From NCBI GenBank assembly GCA_033762815.1, contig JANRLF010000008.1, positions 124,001-188,000 on the forward strand: a stretch of 64,000 nt of DNA, read 5' to 3'. The position numbers and the translations under genes are program-made. This DNA comes from JANRLF01 sp033762815 (GTDB lineage Bacteria; Bacteroidota; Bacteroidia; Chitinophagales; CAIOSU01). Under the pieces are notes generated by a model, which saw nothing but the letters and a program-made list of their open reading frames with translations, searched no databases and had not been told where the DNA came from. Below, piece after piece: positions 20,601-27,818 of the stretch (within the stretch, counting starts at the first letter, position 1; each line of letters starts with the position of its first letter).

Positions 20601-21299
20601 TTAAGCGATGGTGCTATTAGCGTGGACAATGCAAGCTACCAATATGCCTTTGATGGTCGCTTGTTCGATACTACCCGCAATTTCCCCAACTTAAGTGCCG
20701 GTAGCTATACCTTGGTTGCCCAGGACAACGGTTGTTTTGATACTACCACTATCGACTTGACCTCCCCTGCCCAAATTTTAGTGGGCATCAATCCTGATAC
20801 CGCTACCATTGTAGAGGGTGAGATAGTTGACTTGTTAACCGCTGTTTCAGGGGGCACGTCGCCATATACTTATGTTTGGACACCCGATAGTAGCCTAACT
20901 TGCGGCGATTGCGCCAACCCAGTTGCGTCGCCAAATGATACGGTTACCTATTTGTTGGCCGTAACCGATGCCAACGGTTGCAGCTCATTCGATTCTACTA
21001 CCATTTATGTTTTGCGCCAAACACTTCTGTCATTTCCGACGGGTTTCACACCTAATGGCGATGGCAGCAATGATCTGTTCAGGCCCATTGTTTCCGGTCA
21101 ATTGCTTTCGTACAACCTCCGAATTTATAACCGCTGGGGAGAAAAGGTTTTTGAAACCAACGACGTAAAAGAAGGCTGGAACGGTACTTATAATGGGGAA
21201 AAACAGCCGATGGGCACTTTTGCTTGGGTGGTGGAGTATCAAATGGCCGCAACCCAAGAGTATGGGGTAGACAGGGGTAACGTGACGCTGCTACGTTAA
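17622..21299 (+). CDS. SprB/Ig-like repeat surface protein with CHU_C (T9SS type B) domain
   Basis: 1225 residues from the ATG at 17622, chosen over a TTG six codons upstream because MKRLLSAITLLALFSNAWAQ is a complete signal peptide. Next comes a lamin-tail-like domain (LYINEVSNGPSGAQEYVEL, about 20-190), then eight Ig/PKD-like repeats each opening with a version of AGNDTxIC (about 320-895), two SprB-like repeats (about 903-1045) and a PKD-like unit. The last 90 residues, starting FPTGFTPNGDGSNDLF and ending in a Gly-Asn-Val-Thr-Leu-Leu-Arg tail, are the gliding-motility-associated CHU_C domain, recognised by T9SS as type B cargo. By family it should be a long filamentous adhesin. Its stop codon overlaps that of yihY. 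Confidence 0.92.
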   Translation: MKRLLSAITLLALFSNAWAQLYINEVSNGPSGAQEYVELVVVGTPNCTGSCVDLRGWIVDDNDGTFATGAGQGIAVGHMRFANVPQWQCVPIGTLIVIYNESDRNPSIPPDNTTGTGCVYILPGSSTLFERSSSTTFTGPYSSGGSWTTQQLNNTNDSYQVRDPLNTSVPFHAVSYNNNSSSTIIYFSGTGGGNVYFMNNSTSNNPSLQANWTRASTTGNETPGAPNNAANAAWINSMNLNCSGTPPTVSLSVSPNDTVCFGDTVIFTATANGTGTFNFSSGYLGSANFDTAIASTTGPVSIIYTNSLGCSDTATINFFVKALPTVTAGPDRTVCVGQAVQLVASSASGGVYLWNDGVANDTNVVNPGTTTTYTVTFTDIVSGCRDIDTVVVNYNPNPTVNAGIDRIICLNDSVVLIATASSSGTFSWDNGVNNDSNLVAPNDTTTYGITFTDGSTGCSSNDFVTVFVNPLPTVDAGNDTAICSGGTAFLNADSPIPGSYLWSTGQTIKNDTVSPLLTTEYFVTLTAGNGCASIDSVTVTVNSPPTVNLGNDTSQCGGSVVLDAGNPGATYAWFPGLSNQQTLTVSTTGSYSVTVTDANGCSGTDNINVTINTLPIVNLGNDTTVCGSSFVLNAGNAGSTYAWSPGGQNSQTITVTITGNYSVIVTDANGCTGTDAINITLIIPPIVSAGNDTSICNGGTAVLNASSSSSGTYTWSTSQSGQSITVSPNATTDYIVSLTVGSGCIDTDTVRVTVNALPNVTANDPTICQGQSAILTATGAVSYTWSTSQTGASITVSPTTNTTYTVTGTDAQGCTATDDAEVTVAPAPIANAGNDQSICPGTSATLTATGGQSYNWSSSQTGASITVSPAASTTYTVTVTDANNCTASDDVTVNVYPAISITANPTNTSCANTVDGSITVNVLAGTAPYTFIVAGSNLASSNSSELFDNLTAATYTANVIDANGCQANLTNILVDSPTPLQYTVDSTNPSCFGLSDGAISVDNASYQYAFDGRLFDTTRNFPNLSAGSYTLVAQDNGCFDTTTIDLTSPAQILVGINPDTATIVEGEIVDLLTAVSGGTSPYTYVWTPDSSLTCGDCANPVASPNDTVTYLLAVTDANGCSSFDSTTIYVLRQTLLSFPTGFTPNGDGSNDLFRPIVSGQLLSYNLRIYNRWGEKVFETNDVKEGWNGTYNGEKQPMGTFAWVVEYQMAATQEYGVDRGNVTLLR
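18590..20310 (+). repeat. Eight tandem Ig/PKD-like coding repeats
   Basis: Units of about 70-80 codons each begin with variants of TVNLGNDTTVC and close with variants of TVTVTDANGC. Several neighbours are also alike at DNA level, for example around 19395-19440 and 19610-19650 where gatgccaatggctgt recurs, suggesting recent duplication or gene conversion. Confidence 0.75.
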
Positions 21300-22282
21300 G
21301 CCCCTCCTGTAGACATGTTGGGCGGTACCGATGATTCGTCCTCGTCGCGTTTCCTGATACTTTTGATTTTCTCAAGGCCGCGCTCCACTTTCTGGTCTAG
21401 AAAATTAGCATGCGCTTTAGGGCGAATTTTGATACCCTTATGCCTAGCATACACCTGTGTAAACTCGGCACCAAAGAACAATATAAGGCTGGAGTAGTTG
21501 ACCCATAGCAATATTAGCACTACTGAACCCGCCGCCCCATAAGCAGATGCAGGGTCGGCCTGGCCAAAATAAATACCGAGCGCAAACTTGCCGAGCAGAA
21601 ACAGCAAAGTAGTCATAGCCGCACCTATCCAAGTGGCACGCCAAGGTATATGGGCATCGGGCAATATTTTGAATATCATGGCGAACAACAACGTGATAAT
21701 GGATGCTGAGAAAAGAAAATCGAAAACAAAAAAGCCATACAAGAAGATATCCGGCAACTGAGCTTCAATCCATTTACTAAGCACACTTAAAACGGAAGTG
21801 AGCATCAAAGAAATCAACAACAAGAACCCTATTGCCAATATTACCCCCAGTGAAGTAGCCCTGTCTTTGATCAGTTTCACCCAAGCCCTTTTGGGCTCCA
21901 CCTCCAAGCCCCAAATACGGTTCAGTTGTTTTTGTAATTGGTAAAAGACCCCTGTAGCACCAAATATCAAAGTGACCACCCCCAGCACCACGGCCCACCA
22001 AGAAGTGCCATATTCCGTGGTACTCTTTATCATCTCTTCCACCGACTTAGCACTATCAGGTCCTACAAATTCGCTTATCTGGCCGGAAACCTGACCGGTT
22101 ACCGCCTCCTGTCCAAAGACGAAACCAGCTACAGTAATGATAATGACCAAAAGTGCGGGCAATGAAAAGATAGCGTAATATGCTGTAACGGCACCCAAAG
22201 CAAAAGGGTCATCAGAGTTCCATTCCTTATAGGCCGATTTCAGTATGCTCCAAAAGTTCTTCAAGATGTTTGGCAATCGCAT
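21296..22282 (-). CDS. YihY/BrkB-family inner-membrane protein
   Basis: 328 residues, ATG start. Six hydrophobic helices and family segments DPFALGAVTAYYAIFSLPALLV near the N-terminus, FGATGVFYQLQKQLNRIW in the middle and YGAAGSVVLILLWVNYSS towards the end. YihY/BrkB proteins were once called ribonuclease BN by mistake; the true function is unresolved. The C-terminal 50 residues are basic and polar, probably cytoplasmic. The gene ends tail-to-tail with the CHU_C gene, the two stops sharing the tetranucleotide TTAA. Confidence 0.9.
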   Translation of the reverse strand: MRLPNILKNFWSILKSAYKEWNSDDPFALGAVTAYYAIFSLPALLVIIITVAGFVFGQEAVTGQVSGQISEFVGPDSAKSVEEMIKSTTEYGTSWWAVVLGVVTLIFGATGVFYQLQKQLNRIWGLEVEPKRAWVKLIKDRATSLGVILAIGFLLLISLMLTSVLSVLSKWIEAQLPDIFLYGFFVFDFLFSASIITLLFAMIFKILPDAHIPWRATWIGAAMTTLLFLLGKFALGIYFGQADPASAYGAAGSVVLILLWVNYSSLILFFGAEFTQVYARHKGIKIRPKAHANFLDQKVERGLEKIKSIRKRDEDESSVPPNMSTGGA

Positions 22283-22321
22283 GGATAGTTTTAGGGAAAA
22301 ACCACCAAAGAATCATGCCAA

Positions 22322-22693
22322 CTAAAAGCCCAAAAGGTAAAGAATATAGATAATACAGGTAAAAGTGTCGAACACAGCACCAGCAATGATACGGCGCGCA
22401 TAGGTTTTGCGGAAGTCCTTTAAAATCCAAACAGCCAATACTGCTTTCTCTAATAGGGCAGCGATGACTACTGGCTTGCACATTTCAGGTACCCAAGCCG
22501 ACCATACCAATAACACAGCTATGGAAAAAACTACCACGCCCCAATGGGCAAAATAAAAACGCGAAGCCTCATTGTTGAGCTTTATCCTCAACACTTTTTT
22601 AGCATAAAACTGCGGAAACAGGAACTGCAATAGCATGAGACCCGTGATACTACCGGTAACTATCAAAATCCATTGGATATGGGCCGTAATCAT
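22322..22693 (-). CDS. Small four-helix membrane protein, unknown
   Basis: 123 residues with four hydrophobic segments (about 6-26, 45-64, 74-92, 103-123) and few charges. I do not recognise the family with confidence; the layout resembles small uncharacterised Bacteroidota membrane proteins. Its ATG overlaps the stop of the desaturase-family gene by four bases, and yihY starts 39 bases further on, so the three could form one transcript desaturase - this gene - yihY. Confidence 0.7.
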   Translation of the reverse strand: MITAHIQWILIVTGSITGLMLLQFLFPQFYAKKVLRIKLNNEASRFYFAHWGVVVFSIAVLLVWSAWVPEMCKPVVIAALLEKAVLAVWILKDFRKTYARRIIAGAVFDTFTCIIYILYLLGF

Positions 22694-23556
22694 AACACTG
22701 AAGCCTTGTACTTGCGTTTTTGTTCATCAAAAGCCTTGTCGGTACCGAACAGTTGGTCCATCAACCCAACTGCACTGAAACTGCCGTTCACATAATGGTG
22801 GTGCCAGTCGTGGTGCACGCTGTAGCTCATCCAGGGAAATGCAAAGCCCGAATGGGTGTGCAAGGCATTCATCACTACTATCATAATCCAAAATAGGACT
22901 ACGAAAGGATGCGGCTGCAACAGTAATACTCCAGCGAAAACAGGCGTAAGGTTGCCAAAAATGTGTTCCACGTAGTGCACATAATGGGTGGCAATAGCTA
23001 TCGATTCCTTATACTCATGGTGCTTGGCATGGTATCGCCTAAAGAACCAAGGGCGGTGCATGGTATGGTGCATGGCAAAAAACAACACGTCTTCCACCAA
23101 AACCAAACCTAATAATTGCAGTATGGCCACCCACCATGAAGGAATGGGAATTTCTTCATCATAGCCCATCCAGACCAATAACAGATACACCCCGAACAGA
23201 TAGGGCCAAGTACCTAAAAACTGATTAATCAATACTTGCTTTATGGATTTGGATAAAGGTACCTTGGGCTTTCTCCCCTGACGTGAAGGCGGTACCTCCT
23301 GTATTTTATATCGATATAAAAATAGTGGCTTTTGGTAATGGTTTAAAAGCAGGTACAATGCACCCAATATCCAAAACACCGCTAAATAGAAGGCAAAACC
23401 CACCACCACGATAAATACCCCCAAGCCCATACTGTCCATCCACCAATTCCAAGCAGTATGGCCCCAAGCATGCAGAAAACACAGAAAAGCAGCCAGCAAC
23501 AATACAAAAACAACATTATTGAGCAGCCGCGGAGGGTAATAATGAAATGTATTCAT
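22690..23556 (-). CDS. Sterol desaturase / fatty acid hydroxylase family membrane di-iron enzyme
   Basis: 288 residues from the ATG at 23556. Several membrane helices surround the histidine clusters HHTMH, HAKHH and HHDWHHH (about residues 165-265), which coordinate the di-iron centre of this superfamily of lipid hydroxylases and desaturases. The substrate cannot be assigned: bacterial members act on carotenoids, hopanoids, fatty acids or ornithine lipids. It is the first gene of a probable three-gene minus-strand unit and divergent from the nucleoside transporter. Confidence 0.88.
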   Translation of the reverse strand: MNTFHYYPPRLLNNVVFVLLLAAFLCFLHAWGHTAWNWWMDSMGLGVFIVVVGFAFYLAVFWILGALYLLLNHYQKPLFLYRYKIQEVPPSRQGRKPKVPLSKSIKQVLINQFLGTWPYLFGVYLLLVWMGYDEEIPIPSWWVAILQLLGLVLVEDVLFFAMHHTMHRPWFFRRYHAKHHEYKESIAIATHYVHYVEHIFGNLTPVFAGVLLLQPHPFVVLFWIMIVVMNALHTHSGFAFPWMSYSVHHDWHHHYVNGSFSAVGLMDQLFGTDKAFDEQKRKYKASVL

Positions 23557-23624
23557 CGACAACTATTGCAACAACTAAAGTTAACAAAACATGGGCTTTT
23601 AAATGCATTAAGCTAAGGATTGCT

Positions 23625-23632
23625 TAAGTTTG
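23625..23632 (+). promoter_or_regulatory. -7 promoter element for the CNT transporter
   Basis: TAAGTTTG matches TAnnTTTG, 23 bases before the ATG at 23656. Because it lies downstream of the alternative TTG at 23620, it argues for the ATG start. The -33 TTTG is not clear. Confidence 0.45.
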
Positions 23633-23655
23633 GCAAAAAACCTGCACTTCCCTAC

Positions 23656-24936
23656 ATGGATAGATTTACCGGCCTTATCGGCATCGCTTTGATTTTGGCC
23701 TTTGCATTCCTCCTTTCCAATAATAGAAAAGCCATCAACTATCGCACGGTGGTGAGTGGTTTGTTGCTACAGATTTTGTTGGCCGTATTTATCTTAAAGA
23801 CTTGGGTAGGGCATAATTTGTTTGCCTGGCTGGGGCAAAAAATTGAAGGCCTACTTAAACTGGCCGACAAGGGTGGTGAGTTTGTTTTTGGCGGCCTCAT
23901 GCGCCCTGAATTGCTGCAACCTATTTTTGGCGATGGGTTTAGCTTCCTGTTTATGTTCAAAATTATGCCCACCATCATTTTCGTGGCGGTTCTTGTGAGC
24001 ATAGCCTATCATATAGGCCTTATGCAGATTATTATTTCCTTTTTTGCCAGGGTAGTATTTGTATTGATGCGGGTTTCAGGCAGCGAGGCCCTGTCCAATG
24101 TAGCCTCCACCTTTGTGGGCCAAGTGGAGGCCCAAATAATGATTAAACCCTACATCTCTTCCATGACCATGAGCGAACTGTTGGCCAGCATGAGCGGCAG
24201 TATGGCCTGCATTGCGGGTGGGGTAATGGCGGTATACATTTCCATGGGCGTTCCTGCCCCCTATCTTTTGGCGGCCAGCATTATGGCAGCACCCGCGGCT
24301 TTGGTCATTTCCAAAATCGTGTGGCCCGAAACGGAAGAGTCATCCACCAAAGGTTTGGTGAAATTGGAGATCAGCAAAACCCACGCAAATGTATTAGATG
24401 CTATTTCGCACGGAGCATCAGACGGATTGAAAGTGTCCTTGAACGTGATTGCCATGCTTATTGGCTTTATTGCTTTGATTGCCTTGGTAAACAAGCTTTT
24501 GATGATACTGGGCATATGGTTGGCGAGTAAAGGATTAAGCCTAGCTGGCATAGGCATTGATTTAAAAACATTGAGCCTTGATGCCATTTTCGGCTCGGTA
24601 TTCTCCGTATTTGCCTGGTGCATGGGTGTTCCCAGCCAAGATACCCATACCGTGGGAAGTCTATTGGGTACCAAATTGGTAGTAAATGAATTTGTGGCAT
24701 ATAGCAACCTGAAACCCATGATTGTTGCCAAAACCATTGCTCCTAAATCCCTGATTATCGCGAGTTTCGCACTTTGCGGCTTTGCCAATTTCAGTTCCAT
24801 TGCCATTCAGGTAGGAGGTATTGGCGAATTGGCACCAAGCCGTAGAAAAGATTTGGCCCGATTGGGGTTTAAGGCATTGATTTGCGGCACATTGGCCTCT
24901 TATCTTTCTGCCTGTTGGGCCGGGCTTTTAAGCTAA
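23656..24936 (+). CDS. CNT-family concentrative nucleoside transporter (NupC/NupG-like)
   Basis: 426 residues from the ATG at 23656 (MDRFTGLIGIALILAF). The CNT pattern is clear: hydrophobic helices, FVFGGLMRPE, the conserved SGSEALSNVASTFVGQVEAQ with residues lining the nucleoside site, SGSMACIAGGVMAVYISMG, and CGFANFSSIAIQVGGIGELAP near the end. Members import nucleosides with sodium or protons. It stands alone between divergent and convergent neighbours; its stop overlaps the GH31 stop in CTAA. Confidence 0.93.
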   Translation: MDRFTGLIGIALILAFAFLLSNNRKAINYRTVVSGLLLQILLAVFILKTWVGHNLFAWLGQKIEGLLKLADKGGEFVFGGLMRPELLQPIFGDGFSFLFMFKIMPTIIFVAVLVSIAYHIGLMQIIISFFARVVFVLMRVSGSEALSNVASTFVGQVEAQIMIKPYISSMTMSELLASMSGSMACIAGGVMAVYISMGVPAPYLLAASIMAAPAALVISKIVWPETEESSTKGLVKLEISKTHANVLDAISHGASDGLKVSLNVIAMLIGFIALIALVNKLLMILGIWLASKGLSLAGIGIDLKTLSLDAIFGSVFSVFAWCMGVPSQDTHTVGSLLGTKLVVNEFVAYSNLKPMIVAKTIAPKSLIIASFALCGFANFSSIAIQVGGIGELAPSRRKDLARLGFKALICGTLASYLSACWAGLLS

Positions 24937-27023
24937 AACCCTTTCAGAAGAGCCTTCAGTTGGCTATAATTCTTGCCCCCTACTCGATAGAACACGGCAG
25001 GCTGTCCATAAGGGACTTCAAACTCATAGGTTTCCCCACCTTCAAAGGTTTTACCCGTCCATGCATGTTCCCATTGCCCTTGGGGCAGGTAACCCTTAAC
25101 AAGCTGGCTATTCTTCCCAATCACGGGTACCACCATTAAATCATCTCCCAGCATAAATTGGTAGTCCAATGCTATCGTATTGCTATCATTAGGAAAAACA
25201 AGGTATGGGTGTCTTAGCACCGGTACGCCCGTTTCAACGGCTTCTTGGGAAAGTTGCTTAATGTACGGCCTCAATGCCTTATGAATATTGGCCATTCGGG
25301 CAAAAAACGCTAAAGTAGCGCTATCGGAGTAAAACTGTTGGTTGATGGAAGGCTTCAGCCCCTCGTGGGTGCGGAAAATGGGCGTAAAAGCATTCATCTC
25401 TGTCCAGCGATAGAGCAAATCTTTACTGCGTACATACTTAAGCATCGGCGCTTTAACAGTAGTGTAACCCCCTATGTCACTATGATTGAACGCATACCCA
25501 CTGATTCCCGAACTGTTCAATGCCACAATAGTAGATGGTAAGCCATCATGCTTCCCATAACTGTGCAACTGGTCGCCTGCCCACATCATGGTTGTGTATT
25601 CTGCTGAACGGATGAAAGCAGAACGGGTAAAGAAAAAGATTTGTCCTTCCATTGCTACTTCCTGTATCGCTTCCCTGTTTACTTTCGCCCAATCCATGGG
25701 ATAAATGTTGTGATACTCTTTGGCGGATATCCCTGAATGCAACACCGCATCGTAAGGTAGCCATTCCGCAAAATCGGCCATCCATCCGCTCATGCCATTG
25801 CCAATCATGTTGCGCTTGATGATATCCTTGACCCAATTGGCGGCATCTGAATTTGTAAGGTCAATCATATAGGCGGAGAATCCACCAGCTGGCACCAGAT
25901 AAGCCTCGCCCTTCGAATTCTTCACCAAGAAACCTTTAGCCAATGCTTCTTTTCCTAGCTTACCTTCGGGTGCCAAAAAGGGATTGATATAACCCAACAC
26001 CCTGATATCCATATCGGCCATTTCTTTGCAAAACGCCTTTAAATCGCCGTAAGAGCTGTCGGGCTCCCAGTTCCACCACAGGCGGCTACCATATTTTGTT
26101 GGGCGTTTCCCAACCCAGTCCTGTATCCAAACGCCCGTAATGGGAACACCTGCGGTTGTTGCATTCTTGACAATGTTCGTTACTCTTTGCGCACCTCCCT
26201 GCAAACCCGCAATAAACCCGTTTGCCCATTCGGGAGGCTTGGGCATACGGCCATTCAACTGGGTAAAAGCCGACACTAGTTCCTTCGGTTCCCCTTGCCA
26301 AATGTGCCCTTGCATGCGGCTAGTCCAAGTACGGTACCTGATTTTGTCCTTCTCCCGGAAATCAAATTCGGAATAACAATAAGTCTCCATGAACATCGCC
26401 CTTCCATGGGTGGTAATAAAAAAAGGCAATGGGGCATAAGTGCTTAAGTGGTGGCCGGCAGCACCAGCCATTCCGGTAACAAATGAAATGCCTCTATCTC
26501 CTCTACCAATACCTTGCTCCTCCACCCAAATGGGTACTTTTTCGCCCTTCATGTCCGTTTGGCTGAATTGCTCTCCAAAACCCATGAAATGTTCCTCGGG
26601 AGTAGATAGGAAAGTCAGCTCCAAACGGTTAATAGTAGTATCGTAAACTTCCACATCATAAATCAATTCATGCTCACCCGCCACTTTGAACACCAAGTAA
26701 TAATGGGGAGCTCTGGGTTTATCCTCTATTCTGCCAACTATATATAGATTTCCTTTCCCCATAAAAATGGAATCAAGGCTAGGATGGTCATACTGTTTTG
26801 AAAGTTTGTCCTTTAACCGAAAGCTGCCCAATTTACTGCTGACTTTTTCTTCACCTATAGCGAACTTGATAAAATCATCTTCCTGTAGTTGTACAAATGG
26901 CTTTTCATTTCCTATACTGTAAATAGAAACTACCCCGTCCTTACGTTGGTAAGTAAGAGGCCCTTGGGCCCAAATTTGTACAGAAACCAAAAAGGCAAGA
27001 AAAAGGCTTACAAAACGAAACAT
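24933..27023 (-). CDS. GH31 alpha-glycosidase with sulfoquinovosidase-type active-site residues
   Basis: 696 residues with a signal peptide (about 1-19, ending IWAQG), hence periplasmic or exported. The catalytic (beta/alpha)8 barrel holds WMADFAEW with predicted nucleophile Asp417 and WAGDQ with predicted acid/base Asp484. Beyond the GH31 core it keeps Gln301 (QDW), Arg314 and Trp317 (SRLWW) and Tyr520 (SDIGGY); relative to the catalytic Asp residues these align with Gln288, Arg301, Trp304 and Tyr508 of E. coli YihQ, which bind the sulfonate of sulfoquinovose. A plain alpha-glucosidase role cannot be excluded, since no sulfoquinovose catabolic genes are nearby. It starts 24 bases after the omega-amidase stop on the same strand. 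Confidence 0.88.
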   Translation of the reverse strand: MFRFVSLFLAFLVSVQIWAQGPLTYQRKDGVVSIYSIGNEKPFVQLQEDDFIKFAIGEEKVSSKLGSFRLKDKLSKQYDHPSLDSIFMGKGNLYIVGRIEDKPRAPHYYLVFKVAGEHELIYDVEVYDTTINRLELTFLSTPEEHFMGFGEQFSQTDMKGEKVPIWVEEQGIGRGDRGISFVTGMAGAAGHHLSTYAPLPFFITTHGRAMFMETYCYSEFDFREKDKIRYRTWTSRMQGHIWQGEPKELVSAFTQLNGRMPKPPEWANGFIAGLQGGAQRVTNIVKNATTAGVPITGVWIQDWVGKRPTKYGSRLWWNWEPDSSYGDLKAFCKEMADMDIRVLGYINPFLAPEGKLGKEALAKGFLVKNSKGEAYLVPAGGFSAYMIDLTNSDAANWVKDIIKRNMIGNGMSGWMADFAEWLPYDAVLHSGISAKEYHNIYPMDWAKVNREAIQEVAMEGQIFFFTRSAFIRSAEYTTMMWAGDQLHSYGKHDGLPSTIVALNSSGISGYAFNHSDIGGYTTVKAPMLKYVRSKDLLYRWTEMNAFTPIFRTHEGLKPSINQQFYSDSATLAFFARMANIHKALRPYIKQLSQEAVETGVPVLRHPYLVFPNDSNTIALDYQFMLGDDLMVVPVIGKNSQLVKGYLPQGQWEHAWTGKTFEGGETYEFEVPYGQPAVFYRVGGKNYSQLKALLKGF

Positions 27024-27047
27024 AACGAAAGATAAATAGAATAGCCG

Positions 27048-27818
27048 TTAAAGCTGAATTTCAAAACTATCCCTGTCGTTTAGGAAAGGCAGCTTGCTTC
27101 TTGTTTCTTGTAGATAACTGGCTGAAAGCAAGGCAGTATGTACTATTTGCTGGCCTTTGTTCATGAAAAGGATTTCGCCCATTGGGTCGATAATTCTGCT
27201 ATCACCTACGCAGCTAATTCCTATGCCATCGTTGCCTACCCTATTGGCAGCTACCACATAAGCCTGGTTTTCGATGGCGCGGGCAATGAGCAGTTGCTTC
27301 CAAGCATAAGAGCGCTTTTCGGGCCAGTTGGCAACCACCAGTAACGTGTCATAATCATTTTGATTGCGGCACCACACCGGAAAACGTAAATCGTAACAAA
27401 TAATGGGGCAAATACGCCATCCTTTTAATTCGACTATTACCCTTCCTTTGCCAGCGGTAAAGCTTTCTTGTTCACCTCCTAACCCAAACCGGTGCCTTTT
27501 GTCATACTGCTCATGGCTGCCATCGGGCCGCATCCATATCAGGCGGTTGAATACATTGCCGTTTTCTTTGATAATCAAGCTTCCTGTTATTACACTATCT
27601 TTTTCCTTCGCCATTCGCCTCATCCAAGTAATTGAAGCCCCGTCCATGGTTTCGGAAATATGGGTATTCATCGTAAAACCAGTAGCGAATGTTTCGGGCA
27701 GTACTACCAGATCGGTTTGCCCTGTATTTGAAAGTAGCTGCTCAATGCGCTGGTGGTTGCCTTCTATGTTTTCCCACAGAAGGTCAGCCTGAACTAGGGT
27801 GACAGTTAAATCTTGCAT
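27048..27818 (-). CDS. Carbon-nitrogen hydrolase, omega-amidase (YafV-like)
   Basis: 256 residues from the ATG at 27818 (MQDLTVTLVQ). The nitrilase-superfamily triad is visible: Glu42 in VVLPETFATGF, Lys107 in YDKRHRF and Cys141 in ICYDLRFPVW. The form CYDLRFPVW with YDKRHRFGLGGE is typical of the YafV/Nit2 omega-amidases, which hydrolyse the amide of alpha-keto acids such as alpha-ketoglutaramate, thereby pulling glutamine-dependent transaminations forward. The start overlaps the end of the aminotransferase gene by 13 bases, which fits a coupled transaminase/omega-amidase pathway. Confidence 0.92.
   Translation of the reverse strand: MQDLTVTLVQADLLWENIEGNHQRIEQLLSNTGQTDLVVLPETFATGFTMNTHISETMDGASITWMRRMAKEKDSVITGSLIIKENGNVFNRLIWMRPDGSHEQYDKRHRFGLGGEQESFTAGKGRVIVELKGWRICPIICYDLRFPVWCRNQNDYDTLLVVANWPEKRSYAWKQLLIARAIENQAYVVAANRVGNDGIGISCVGDSRIIDPMGEILFMNKGQQIVHTALLSASYLQETRSKLPFLNDRDSFEIQL

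Noticed and set aside
22227..22481. Minus-strand 84-codon frame between yihY and the small membrane protein
   Set aside because: Its second half looks membrane-like, but it overlaps well-supported coding sequence at both ends and its first half is Cys-rich nonsense.
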